Below are positions 1 through 8,141 of a stretch of 64,000 bases of DNA, one piece after another; position 1 is the stretch's first letter; every line of letters begins with the position of its first letter. Origin of the DNA: VAZQ01 sp963841705 (GTDB lineage: Bacteria > Pseudomonadota > Alphaproteobacteria > Rhizobiales > Xanthobacteraceae); NCBI GenBank assembly GCA_963841705.1, contig CAWJDY010000043.1, positions 1 through 64,000 of the forward strand. The letters are read 5' to 3'. The translations under genes and the position numbers were made by a program. The notes beneath the pieces were generated by a model. It was given only the letters and a program-made list of their open reading frames with translations, made no database searches and was not told where the DNA came from.

Positions 1-649
1 ACTGCCGCGCTGCTGCAAGAAACTCGCACCATCCCCGTCATTTTCGGGATTGTTGCTGATCCGATTGGCAGCGGCTTCGTCGCGAGCTTCCCGCGCCCAG
101 GCGGCAACGCTACCGGTTTTGCCGTTGCGGAGCCGACGCAGGCAGGCAAGTGGGTGGAATTGCTCAAGGAGATTGCGCCGCAGGTCACCCGGATCGCCGC
201 CTTATTCAACCCTGCAATGGCGCCATTCCTCGAATTTTGGCTCAAGCCGTTCAAAGCTGCGGCTCCGTCTTTCGGAGTGGAGGTGATAGACGCACCTGTC
301 CACGATACGTCCGAACTTAAGTCCGTCATGGCCGCACAGGCACGCGAAGCGAATAGCGGCCTTTTCGTGATTTCGGACGCTTTTATGATCACTTACCGCT
401 CTGAGGTCACATCGTTGGCAGCTCGCTATCGTCTCCCTGCTGTTTATGGATACCGTTTTTTCGCTGAACTTGGTGGGCTGCTGTCCTACGGAGAGGACTT
501 GACCGATAATTTTCGACGCGCGGCGACCTATGCGGATCGCATCATGAAAGGCGCAAAGCCGAGCGATCTTCCCGTGCAGGCCCCGGTTAAGTTCCAGCTG
601 GTCATCAATCTCAAGACGGCCAAGGCGCTCGGCCTCACCGTACCTCATA

Positions 650-1822
650 CCGCTTCCATAGCTGATTGAATCGAAGATTTCGCGGGTTTTGGTCGTGGAC
701 CGAGGGGGGATTCTGCTTGGCCGTGAGGTGTGATTCGCTAGGGCCATCTGATTCGGAGCGAGCAGATGGTCAAATGCACCAAGAGCCAGGTTCGACGGTT
801 GAAGACGGCGCTGTACTGGAAAGGCGACCCGGCACGGCGTCAGCGCATTCAGATGGTGCTGCTGCGTGAAGGCGGAATGACACAGCCCTCCATTGCCGCG
901 GCGATGGGCGTGTCGCTGAGCACGGTAAACCGTGCCCATATGGCCTACGACGGGGGTGGGCTTGCAGCGCTCAAATCCAAGCCGAGTGGCGGCCGCAAAC
1001 GCCAGAATATGACCTTGGCGGAGGAGAAGGCCTTGCTGGCGCGCTTTGCCAAGGCGGCCGGAGCGGGGGAGCTGCTGAACATCCACGACATCAAGGCGGC
1101 GTATGAAAAGACCATTGGCCACGAAACCAGCAACAGCACAGTCTATAATCTTTTGGTCCGGCACGGCTGGCGCAAACTGATGCCACGCCCGTTCCATCCC
1201 AAGCGCAACCTCGCGGCGCAGAACGCTTTTAAAAAAACGGCTTTTCTGATGCTGTGAGGAAAGCCAGACGGGTGGCGGCCAAGCGCGGCCGTCGTTTGCG
1301 CGTGATGTTCGCAGATGAAGCCCGTTTTGGGCGCATGAACCGCCCGCGGCCATGCTGGGCGCCGACCGGCATCAGACCCGAGGTCGCCGCGCAACTCATT
1401 CGCGAATACATCTACCTATATGGCGCGGTCTGCCCCAAGGATGGAAGATGTGTCTATCTGATCATGCCGGCCTCGGACACCGGGTGCTTTCAGATCTACC
1501 TCGACGTTCTGTCCAAGAAATTCCGCACCCAGCACATTCTGTTGGTTCTCGACGGCGCCCCCAACCATCAGTGCGGCATTCTCGCGATTCCCGATAATAT
1601 CTCGCTTCTGTTCCTGCCGCCCTATTCGCCGGAGTTGAACCCGAAGGAGAACCTGTGGGACGAAATCCGCGAGAAAATCTTCAAGAACTTCGCCCTCAAG
1701 TCCATGAACGCAGTGCGCGCGAAGCTCCAGCAGGCCGTCCTCTACATCGAACGCAACCCAAAAATCGTCAAATCCATCACATCCTTCCCTTACATTGCAA
1801 AGTCAATCTGATATGGAACCGG
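650..1822 (+). mobile_element. IS630-family insertion sequence with TA target duplication
   Basis: The element is about 1173 bp. Its left end (CCGCTTCCATAGCTGATTGA) and the reverse complement of its right end (CCGGTTCCATATCAGATTGA) match at 17 of 20 positions without a gap. It is flanked by TA at 648-649 and 1823-1824, as expected for IS630/Tc1 elements. Excising it with one TA restores the interrupted reading frame exactly, which fixes the ends. Confidence 0.88.
766..1811 (+). CDS. IS630 transposase, two frames joined by a -1 shift
   Basis: The first frame (766-1257, 163 aa) carries the N-terminal helix-turn-helix region (MTQPSIAAAMGVSLSTVNRA). The second frame (to 1811) carries the DDE catalytic core: the first Asp in FADEARFG, the second in LVLDGAPNH and the Glu in NPKENLWDE. 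The frames meet at a run of seven A after TTTT near 1229-1239. A one-base backward slip there turns FKKTAFLML-stop into FKKNGFSDAVRKARR and joins the frames smoothly. Programmed -1 frameshifting is known for many IS630 elements, so the transposase may be functional. The alternative is a simple indel in the A run. Confidence 0.87.
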
Positions 1823-1864
1823 TATCAGAACTCTCCTTGTAGCTGCCGACGAGCTGATCGAGTG

Positions 1865-2854
1865 ATGAGACGGCGCGACTTCATCACGCTTCTCGGCGGC
1901 GCGGCTGGCGGGTGGCCGCTCGCCGTGCGCGCGCAGCAGGTCAGCAGCGTCCCTAGGATCGGATATCTCTCCCCGGGTTCTGCCTCACCCGGGCCATTGA
2001 ACTACTACGATGAATTCCGGCGTGGGCTGCGTGAGCTTGGCTATGTCGACGGACGCAACATCGTCATCGATTACCGATTTGCCGACGGGAAGTTTGATCG
2101 GCTCCCGCAGCTTGCGGCGGAGTTGGTCCAGCTCAATGTTGACGTTATTGTTTCGGTGGTAACGCAAGCATCGTTGGCAGCCAAGAACGCGACCAGGACG
2201 ATCCCGATCGTTATCGTTAGCGTTGGCGATCCTGTGGGGGCAGGGCTCGTCGCAAGTCTTGCGCGACCGGGCGCCAACGTGACGGGAAACTCCTCGATGA
2301 CCATTGAGGTCATCGGGAAATCGCTGGCCCTGCTAAAGCAGGCTGTTCCCAAGGCCTCCCCTATGGCCGTCCTCTGGAATCCCGATAACGTGACCTACCA
2401 AGGTCAAATATTGCGAGAGACAGAGGTTGCGGCCGGGAAATTGGGTATTCAACTCCAGACCTTCGGGGTGCGAGGTCCCGACGAGTTCGACCGCACGTTT
2501 GCAGCGATCACCAGCGCGAGCGCCGCCACGCTGCTGGTCCTGCCTGATCCGGTATTCTCGGCTTACACGGCGCGGATCGCAGACCTCGCGAACAAGAGCC
2601 AACTGCCTACGATGTATGGGCTGAGAGAGGATGCTGTGGCTGGTGGTCTAATGGCCTACGGGCCACACTATGCGGACCTGTATCGACGTGCTGCCAGCTA
2701 CGTAGACAAGATACTGAAAGGTGCCAAACCTGCCGATTTCCCGGTTGAGCGACCCACCAAGTTCGAGTTCGTCATCAATCTCAAGACCGCCAAGCTGCTT
2801 GGCATCGAATTTCCCCCGACGCTGCTCGCGCTTGCCGACGAGGTGATCGAGTAA
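1865..2854 (+). CDS. DUF534-type ABC substrate-binding protein
   Basis: The protein is 329 aa and begins MRRRDFITLLGGAAGG, a twin-arginine-like export signal typical of this family, with cleavage likely after VRAQ. Two periplasmic-binding lobes follow, with family blocks such as GLRELGYVDGRNI (about 55-67) and VINLKTAKLLGIEFP near the end, closing with ADEVIE. The ATG overlaps the preceding stop by one base and the TAA overlaps the next ATG by one base, so the three genes were an operon-like array. No permease or ATPase gene is adjacent. The ligand is unknown; relatives are usually annotated as ABC substrate-binding proteins. Confidence 0.9.
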   Translation: MRRRDFITLLGGAAGGWPLAVRAQQVSSVPRIGYLSPGSASPGPLNYYDEFRRGLRELGYVDGRNIVIDYRFADGKFDRLPQLAAELVQLNVDVIVSVVTQASLAAKNATRTIPIVIVSVGDPVGAGLVASLARPGANVTGNSSMTIEVIGKSLALLKQAVPKASPMAVLWNPDNVTYQGQILRETEVAAGKLGIQLQTFGVRGPDEFDRTFAAITSASAATLLVLPDPVFSAYTARIADLANKSQLPTMYGLREDAVAGGLMAYGPHYADLYRRAASYVDKILKGAKPADFPVERPTKFEFVINLKTAKLLGIEFPPTLLALADEVIE

Positions 2855-3145
2855 TGAAACGCCGCGCGTTCATCACGCTCATAGGCTCCACAGCGTTGTG
2901 GCCGCTCGCGGCGCGCGCGCAACAGCCGGACAGGATACGGTTGGTCGGCGTGCTGATGAGCTTTGCGGAGAGCGGATCCGACTGCGCAGTCTATGGTCGC
3001 GGCGTTCCGGGGTGCGCTTCTGAAGCTGGGGTGGACGGAAGGCAGCAATGTGTGCATCGAACTTCGCTGGAGCGGCTATGATGCCGATAGGGTCAAGACG
3101 CTGGCAAAGGAGCTGGTCGATATGCGGCCCGATGAGGCAACCTGA
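2854..3145 (+). pseudogene. DUF534-type substrate-binding protein, frameshifted and truncated
   Basis: The gene starts MKRRAFITLIGSTALWPLAA, a family signal peptide, and reads to MSFAES at about 2973. An extra G in the GCGGATCC stretch then shifts the frame. In the +1 frame the family sequence continues as DPTAQSMVAAFRGALLKLGW and on to KELVDMRPD near 3136, where homology ends abruptly (intact members continue with about 230 more residues). The remaining codons EAT-stop are novel. The TGA (3143-3145) overlaps the ATG of the next gene. It is clearly broken and could not make a binding protein. Confidence 0.85.
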
Positions 3146-3816
3146 TGATACTTTCCCCCATTGATAAGCCGCTGGGGGGCGAAGCGCTCGTCGGCATGAA
3201 GACCATACTGGCAGTGGTAGCTTACGCAATATTGTCCGTATTGCAGACACTAGGAGTGATCGGAACTGCCAGTGGCGATAAGGCAACGATCGAGGGACAA
3301 GTTCTGACGGTGTTGATTCTCACATTTGGAGCCTTTGGCCTTCTGGCCAAAATTGATCGGCTCGCCGCCGTCGTTGCGCACCCACCGATCCTGTCCCCCA
3401 TTGATAAGGTGTTTGGGGGCGAAGCGCTCGTCGGCAAGAAGACCACATGCGCAGTGGTAGCCTACGCAATATTGTCCTTATTGCAGGTGGCAGGAGTGAT
3501 CGGAACTGCCAGTGGCGATACGGCAACGAGGCTGGGGGAAGTTCTGAGCGTGTTGATTTTCGCATTCGGAGCCTGGGGACTGCTGGCCAAAATCGATCGC
3601 ATCGCCGCCGGGGGTGCGGACCCACCGGCGCTCTCCCCCATTGGCAGGGCATTGGAGCCTAACCGGCTTGGCAGTGGTGGCCTACGCAATACTGTTCATT
3701 CTTCAGGCGGAGGGAGTGATTGGGACTGCCACAGGCGATCCGGCAACTACGAGTGGACAAATTCTGACGGTGTTGATTTTCGGATTCGGAGCGGTGGGGC
3801 TTCTGGCCAGAATTGA
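3145..3816 (+). CDS. Membrane-hairpin repeat protein, probable disrupted N-terminal part of a TM-TIR fusion
   Basis: The frame encodes two complete 80-residue units (about 3-82 and 83-162). Each has a juxtamembrane piece (LSPIDK..GGEALVG.KT), a membrane segment (AVVAYAILS.LQ..GVIGTASGD) and a second membrane segment (VL.VLI..FGA.GLLAKIDR). A third unit begins at 163 but a 20-bp deletion puts the rest out of frame, so residues after about 170 are nonsense to the stop at 3816. In another frame the third hairpin continues into a TIR-like domain ending at 4396. The parent gene was very likely one protein with six membrane segments and a C-terminal TIR-like domain. The present product may be a four-TM protein or nothing. 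The start overlaps the upstream stop (ATGA), and GAGG lies about 7 nt before it. Confidence 0.6.
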   Translation: MILSPIDKPLGGEALVGMKTILAVVAYAILSVLQTLGVIGTASGDKATIEGQVLTVLILTFGAFGLLAKIDRLAAVVAHPPILSPIDKVFGGEALVGKKTTCAVVAYAILSLLQVAGVIGTASGDTATRLGEVLSVLIFAFGAWGLLAKIDRIAAGGADPPALSPIGRALEPNRLGSGGLRNTVHSSGGGSDWDCHRRSGNYEWTNSDGVDFRIRSGGASGQN

Positions 3817-3850
3817 TCGACTTATTCGGAATATTCAACTTCGGGAACGC
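3151..3850 (+). repeat. Three tandem 240-bp coding repeats
   Basis: Units begin at 3151, 3391 and 3631 with CTNTCCCCCATTG, an exact 240-bp period. Units 1 and 2 are full length. Unit 3 lacks 20 bp between the ATTGGCAGG start and the GGCAGTGG block. The copies differ mainly by substitutions that keep the two-helix hairpin, so the unit was duplicated as a protein module. Confidence 0.9.
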
Positions 3851-4396
3851 CAACATCAAGAACGCGAACCACGGCTGGGATACGCGACCCCAAAAGAAGT
3901 TATAAAATCGTCATCGCAATCAAGCGGGACCAGGATGGTCGGTCCCGTTGCGCGCGGGCAGAAGATTTTTATCGTCCATGGTCACGATGAAGGACCGCAG
4001 GAGGCCGTTGCGCGGTTTCTGGAAAGAATGGGATTTGAGCCAATTGTTCTGCACGAACAGGCAAACAAGGGCCGGTCCATCATTACGAAGTTCCGCGAGG
4101 AAGCCGCTGAAGTCGGGTTTGCAGTCGTATTGATGACGCCAGACGATTACGGAGGGAAGGTTGGGACTAATGCACAACCGCGTGCGCGACAAAATGTGGT
4201 ATTCGAGCTGGGCTTCTTTTTCGGTGCATTTGGGCCAGAGAGAGTTGCGCCCTTGGTAAAAGGCGACGTCGAACGACCCTCCGATTTCGAAGGCGTGGTT
4301 TACATATCGTTGGATGACAAGGATTGGCAAATGCAGCTGGGCCGTGAACTGAAGGCCGCTGGCTTCCAGATAGATTGGAACAAGGTGATGAAATGA
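3614..4396 (+). CDS. Two-TM protein with C-terminal TIR-like (PF10137/CAP12-like) nucleotide-binding domain
   Basis: From a GTG at 3614 the frame reads 260 aa. The first 17 residues are probably not native, since they lie opposite the disrupted third repeat. Residues 18-36 and 47-65 are membrane segments of repeat unit 3, followed by a charged linker (70-115). Residues about 116-227 form a TIR-like domain with FIVHGHD (119-125), KGRSIITKF (152-160), VVLMTPDDYG and NVVFELGFFFG (194-204); the Glu of FELG is the putative catalytic residue in this family. Relatives act as predicted nucleotide-binding or NAD-cleaving effectors in defence systems such as CBASS and Pycsar. No cyclase gene is seen nearby, so a defence role is inference. 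The true start is unresolved because of the frame break with the upstream repeats. Confidence 0.72.
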   Translation: MRTHRRSPPLAGHWSLTGLAVVAYAILFILQAEGVIGTATGDPATTSGQILTVLIFGFGAVGLLARIDRLIRNIQLRERQHQEREPRLGYATPKEVIKSSSQSSGTRMVGPVARGQKIFIVHGHDEGPQEAVARFLERMGFEPIVLHEQANKGRSIITKFREEAAEVGFAVVLMTPDDYGGKVGTNAQPRARQNVVFELGFFFGAFGPERVAPLVKGDVERPSDFEGVVYISLDDKDWQMQLGRELKAAGFQIDWNKVMK

Positions 4397-4807
4397 CTTG
4401 CGGGTGTGTTCCGTGAGCGCACCGACGCTCACAAAAGGCCGGGGCGCGGCAGAGGGATCTTCAAGCCAGACAGCGATAAACAACTGTAGCTTCCGAAAAC
4501 TTCATCCGTGATCGAATAAGGATGTGTTTTGCTGCACCTGCTCACGTCAGCAATTGGCACGAACGCGAACTGCTGGCGCGCGCGATCAACGTCGGGTGAC
4601 TGAGGTAAAGCAGACCTGATGCACACTGATTACCGCCGCATTTGACCGCTTCTTTGGCTATCCCTCCGGGCTGACTGCGTGATTAAAGCATGGTATCGTG
4701 CTCTCCATTGCATGGGCATGACCCCACGGGGTTACATGGCCATCCACATCTGGCGATGGGAACGCCTGAGCGGTGGGCCAGCGAGCCTAGAAGCGACGTT
4801 TGGTCAG
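4397..4807. other. Gene-poor gap
   Basis: No convincing reading frame, repeat or RNA gene was seen here. It separates the TIR-like gene from a group of small genes. Confidence 0.5.
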
Positions 4808-4993
4808 ATGGCTGAGACCTTCAAATGCCCTCACTGCGGGGCTATGTATGAAATCACGCACGAGAAATCCGTCTCCCACGATGAGAAGGATGCGACGGAT
4901 TGCCAAGTCTGTGGGAAGCAAATGGAGTCGACCAAGAGCTCGAGTATTCGCGGCTACGAACTCGTCAAGATGCCGGACGGCACGAGTGTTTGA
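4808..4993 (+). CDS. Small zinc-ribbon-like protein
   Basis: The protein is 61 aa, starting MAETFKCPHCGAMYEI. It has two CxxC knuckles, CPHC at residues 7-10 and CQVC at about 35-38, so it probably binds one zinc ion. The ATG at 4808 was chosen because the upstream part of the frame (from 4679) has no family character. Similar small CPHCG proteins are frequent in Bradyrhizobium-type genomes with no assigned function. It could be a DNA- or protein-binding adaptor, but nothing in the context decides this. Confidence 0.68.
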   Translation: MAETFKCPHCGAMYEITHEKSVSHDEKDATDCQVCGKQMESTKSSSIRGYELVKMPDGTSV

Positions 4994-5021
4994 CCGCATC
5001 TTCTAGTGAAGGATCGGTGCC

Positions 5022-5378
5022 ATGGAGATCGAACGCACAACATTTGGTACCATCACGATCGACGGAAAGACTTATGAGCACGACGTGATCATTCGGCTTT
5101 CCGGTGACGTGGTAAAGCGAAAGAAGAAGCTATCAAAAAAGTACTACGGCACTTCGCACGTGGTCTCGAAAGACGAAGCGAAATTTGTCTTTGAAACGGG
5201 ATGCGAGCAGCTCATTCTCGGCTCAGGCCAAATGGGCAATGTGCATCTATGCCCGGAAGCTCAAGCTTATTTCGCGAAGAAGGGCTGCAAGGTACTATTG
5301 CAGCCCACCCCGGAGGCGATTCACGAGTTCAATAGGTCGCACGCAAGAAAGATTGGGTTTTTTCACGTGACCTGCTGA
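5022..5378 (+). CDS. Mth938-like (DUF498) domain protein
   Basis: The protein is 118 aa and matches the Mth938/NDUFAF3-like fold: an N-terminal strand pair (ITIDGKTYEHDVII), a central ETGCEQLILGSGQMGNVHL block and a helix-strand end (AQAYFAKKGCKVLLQPTPEA). This size is normal for the single-domain family. GAAGGA lies just upstream of the ATG. Some relatives help assemble respiratory complex I, but small bacterial copies like this have no known role. It sits 28 bp after the zinc-ribbon gene, so the two may be cotranscribed. Confidence 0.78.
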   Translation: MEIERTTFGTITIDGKTYEHDVIIRLSGDVVKRKKKLSKKYYGTSHVVSKDEAKFVFETGCEQLILGSGQMGNVHLCPEAQAYFAKKGCKVLLQPTPEAIHEFNRSHARKIGFFHVTC

Positions 5379-5636
5379 ATGGGCCACCGACACATCGAAG
5401 CGACGCAGCGCCGTTGTTGGCAGCAGGCCGCCATGGTGCATGCGGCAAGCGCTTCAGCCCAAGACCTCTAGCCGAATGCACAGCGCAGAATGCCCTCTGC
5501 GTCCTCACCATCTGATCCCGTTCCAAACCACCCACATCGCCGTGAGGGGGCATGGTATCCTGGCCAAAGCGTCTTCACTGATCGATGGATGGCAACTACA
5601 TTCGGCCCGCCGTTTTTTTGTACCGGGAGTGCAAGC

Positions 5637-5888
5637 ATGAAGGAGCAGCGCAGGCCGGAATGCGTGGTGGAGGCGGTCCCGGAGGACCCATCACGCCCTA
5701 ATGGCGCAACCGACATGTACTTGATCTTTGATGGCAGACGCATCGCCAAACGCGGCAAACCTGGAACGCTACATGCCATGACCTGGATATCGCTAGAGCC
5801 AGGCGTTGTGGTTCGTGACGTTCCCATGCCTGAAAGCAAATCTGGATGGGGCATGGTCATCGAAATCAACAATGTGCGTGTGCATTGA
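5637..5888 (+). CDS. Conserved small protein of unknown function
   Basis: The product is 83 aa, beginning MKEQRRPECVVEAVPED. The core MYLIFDGRRIAKRGKPGT followed by a WISLEPG..VRD segment resembles a small soluble protein family I have seen repeatedly in Bradyrhizobium-type genomes. The ATG at 5637 is preferred because upstream codons in the frame look random. It has no membrane segment and no recognisable catalytic motif. The name and function are unknown. Confidence 0.6.
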   Translation: MKEQRRPECVVEAVPEDPSRPNGATDMYLIFDGRRIAKRGKPGTLHAMTWISLEPGVVVRDVPMPESKSGWGMVIEINNVRVH

Positions 5889-6010
5889 TAAACACCGATT
5901 TGCCATCTCACAAACAGCTACCCTCGCTGTAGGAGCGTGCGACTACAATTATCGGGTTGTATTGCTTCGTAGCAAATGTCACGATCAACGTGAGCTACGG
6001 AAAGGTGACC

Positions 6011-6838
6011 ATGGCGTTTGATCTCTCGTCACTCTTTTGGATTTTTATTGCAATCATGGTGTTGCAGCCCTTACTCACTGGGCGATGGTATGCCTTGCGG
6101 CGTGCACAGGCGATCCGCGCAATTGAAAGGTCGCACGGGTCCCGTGTTATCACGATGATCCATCGTCAGGAAAAACGCAGCATTTTCGGTTTTGCCGTCT
6201 CTCGGCACATCGATCTGGAGGGTGCCCAGACGATCATTGCGGCGATTAAGGAGACGCCCGACGATATGCCGATCGATCTCGTGATCCACACGCCCGGTGG
6301 TCTTGTGCTGGCAGCGATGCAGATCGCCCGTGCAGTTGAAGCACATAAGGCCAAGGTGGCGATCTATGTTCCTGTCTATGCGATGTCTGGCGGAACTCTG
6401 ATTGCACTCGCCGCTGACGAAATCGTACTGGGCGAGTTCTCGGTGCTCGGTCCGATCGATCCGCAGATCGCTGGACTGCCAGCTGCGAGCATCGTCAGAG
6501 CCCGCAACTCGAAACCTCCTGGAAGTGTGTTCGACCTCACGCTGGTTCTCGCCGATATGGGGGAGAAGGCTCTCGCCCAGGTTAAGCGGGGGGCGATAGA
6601 GCTATTGATGCGACGGATGGAGCAGGCGGCTGCGACGGCCCTTGCGGAAAAGCTCGCGGGCGGCCATTGGACACATGACTACGCGCTTACTGCAACTGAA
6701 GCCCGCGCGCTGGGACTCCCCGTCAAAGTGGGTATGCCGCAAGAGGTATTGGCATTGATGAAGCTCTACCCGCAGCCAATTCAGCAATCTGGCATCGAGT
6801 ACTTGCCAATCGACATCCCGCGTCAACGACGAGTATGA
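6011..6838 (+). CDS. SDH-family Clp-fold membrane serine proteinase
   Basis: The protein is 275 aa with an N-terminal membrane anchor (about 7-23), then a ClpP/crotonase-type domain: HRQEKRSIFGF, VIHTPGG (about 91-97, oxyanion loop) and VYAMSGGTLIALAADEI, with the likely nucleophile Ser126 in MSGGT. DEIVLGEFSVLGPIDPQ is the family signature after the nucleophile. The ATG at 6011 follows GGAAAGG and directly precedes the membrane segment, so it is preferred over an upstream ATG at 5957. Relatives are called SDH or serine dehydrogenase proteinases and are thought to act in membrane protein turnover. Neighbours do not reveal a substrate. Confidence 0.82.
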   Translation: MAFDLSSLFWIFIAIMVLQPLLTGRWYALRRAQAIRAIERSHGSRVITMIHRQEKRSIFGFAVSRHIDLEGAQTIIAAIKETPDDMPIDLVIHTPGGLVLAAMQIARAVEAHKAKVAIYVPVYAMSGGTLIALAADEIVLGEFSVLGPIDPQIAGLPAASIVRARNSKPPGSVFDLTLVLADMGEKALAQVKRGAIELLMRRMEQAAATALAEKLAGGHWTHDYALTATEARALGLPVKVGMPQEVLALMKLYPQPIQQSGIEYLPIDIPRQRRV

Positions 6839-6931
6839 TGACGCGTTGCCGCTGAGAGGGCACTCTCTGCTGCGACGAGTGGGCGTGATGAATACCTTAC
6901 GCAGATCCGGTGCCTACCTGCGGGAGATGGA

Positions 6932-7609
6932 ATGATGCCAGTGAGCGATCCGGCCGTTCAATTTGCGGCGCACCATCTGGGCGGGAGAATCGTGCCAGAC
7001 GATCTTCGAAGCCTCCTGGAATTACAGTGGCATGATGGGGCGAGCGGTACCGTAAATCGGTTGAAGAGCGCGGGGGTGATCTTTCTTGAGCACGATGGAC
7101 TGCCAGCACTCATCGAATCCGAATACAAAGGCCGCGATAATTTAGAGGGCATCACACGCCTTGCTTATGCGCAAGCGATGGCAGACATGGTTCGTTATAG
7201 CGGTTTCGTGGCAGAAGATGTCGATGGCAACTCCATCGGGTACTGGTTTGGCCCTGATCGAGTTCCAATCGATGTGGCCCCTCTCATGTACTTCGACACG
7301 ACTGGCAATTTTTCCGTTCTGCGTGGCGAGGGTATCGCAGAAGCCGTCTTGGTCATTGCGTCGCAGGGCAACGACAGGGTCTTTTCCGATCTGCGGGATT
7401 ACCTGAACGAACATGGGCTCAGAATTACGGCTCAGACGATCCGCGATATCCAACAACCCGAGTGCTCGCATCTACCGCAGGTTACGTATCGGCAACTCAT
7501 ACAAAGTTACTCCGCTGACCTCTCAACCACATCAGTGTCTAACACAGGAGGTTCAGTGAACATCATGACCATCCATCGTGGCCCCAGAATTGGCCCCGAA
7601 ATCGACTGA
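6932..7609 (+). CDS. Hypothetical protein, possibly SMI1/KNR4 (SUKH)-like
   Basis: The protein is 225 aa, preceded by GGGAGATGG. The central part GYWFGPDRVPIDVAPLMYFD followed by GNFSVLRGEGIAEAVLVIAS has the look of the SUKH fold: an aromatic-Gly motif, a PxxxFD strand and an acidic C-terminal helix. That assignment is weak. The last 30 residues (SNTGGSVNIMTIHRGPRIG) are low in predicted structure. SUKH proteins are often immunity proteins for polymorphic toxins, but no toxin gene is adjacent. It lies 93 bp after the SDH protease gene in the same direction. Confidence 0.6.
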   Translation: MMPVSDPAVQFAAHHLGGRIVPDDLRSLLELQWHDGASGTVNRLKSAGVIFLEHDGLPALIESEYKGRDNLEGITRLAYAQAMADMVRYSGFVAEDVDGNSIGYWFGPDRVPIDVAPLMYFDTTGNFSVLRGEGIAEAVLVIASQGNDRVFSDLRDYLNEHGLRITAQTIRDIQQPECSHLPQVTYRQLIQSYSADLSTTSVSNTGGSVNIMTIHRGPRIGPEID

Positions 7610-7698
7610 GCGAACGATTGACCCCCCTCGACTGTTCACCCAGTTCGGAGTGATAAGTCACCCAAGCTCAGCTGGATGTTTTTAACCCGAGAGAGGCG

Positions 7699-7888
7699 AT
7701 GACTGACCCCACGATTACCGAACTTGACGAGCGCATTGCCATGATACGGCAGAATATCAATGAGTTGATCGAACAGGCCGCTGGTACTCTGGTGCTGAAG
7801 AGAAAACAGAACCGCGGACCGGATCGCGCAGCAAGAGCAAGAACTGTCCAGGCTGATTGAACTCCGAGACGCTCTGTTGGGTAGGTAA
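7699..7888 (+). pseudogene. Small coiled-coil protein gene with two frameshifts
   Basis: Reading starts MTDPTITELDERIAMIRQNI and NELIEQAAG, a helical, heptad-like small protein. After the GCTGGT codons the expected continuation (YSGAEEK) is in another frame, and RTADRIAQQEQELSRLIELR with DALLGR before the stop at 7886-7888 is in a third. Two one-base losses explain this. The restored product would be about 63 aa. In the present sequence the first frame would stop after 53 aa. Confidence 0.55.
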
Positions 7889-7957
7889 GTTCTCTTGGCG
7901 GAATACCGTGGCCGCTACCACAGCGATCGGAGGTGAAGCGGACTCGGTGAAAAAACT

Positions 7958-8110
7958 TTATGCCCACTCAGCCTGTACCTCTTGCGCCAGATCGACGGTG
8001 CCACGCACGCCGATGCCATCGAAATGTGGGTTGCCGAGATAGCCGCCGTCCCAATAAGGCACGCCGTCGATCTCGACCGCGCGGAATAGATAAGGCCTGA
8101 CCTTCACTGG
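7958..8110 (-). pseudogene. Patatin-like phospholipase remnant (C-terminal piece)
   Basis: On the minus strand the frame ending at 7958 contains LFRAVEIDGVPYWDGGYLGN, the DGG/DGA region that carries the catalytic Asp of bacterial patatin-like phospholipases. Upstream of about 8110 the frame loses similarity, and there is no GxSxG nucleophile region. After GNP the sequence (HFDGIGVRGTVDLAQEVQ) also departs from the family. It is only a fragment left after rearrangement next to msrA. Confidence 0.6.
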
Positions 8111-8141
8111 ACAGCCCCGCCCGCGTTTTTTTTTGCTCCAG

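Larger units (their letters stand above)
1..1865 (+). pseudogene. DUF534-type ABC substrate-binding protein, split by an IS630 element and cut by the window edge
   Basis: An open frame runs from base 1 and encodes the C-terminal two thirds of a periplasmic ABC_sub_bind (PF04392-like) protein, with typical blocks such as IPVIFGIVADPIGSGFV and VINLKTAKALGLTV. The frame stops at 669 only because an insertion sequence begins at 650. If 650-1822 plus one TA copy is removed, the reading continues in frame through HIRTLLVAADELIE to the TGA at 1863-1865, which is the family's usual C-terminus. The gene was therefore intact before insertion. The last base of its stop is the first base of the next ATG (1865). 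Orphan binding proteins of this family have unknown ligands. Confidence 0.9.

Noticed and set aside
202..1353. Long minus-strand frame (383 codons) across the first binding-protein gene and the transposase
   Set aside because: It lies opposite two well-supported plus-strand genes, shows no domain and has random-looking composition.
3145..4396. CBASS or Pycsar operon around the TIR-like gene
   Set aside because: No CD-NTase or nucleotide cyclase gene and no ancillary Cap genes were seen in the neighbourhood, so the system name is not supported.
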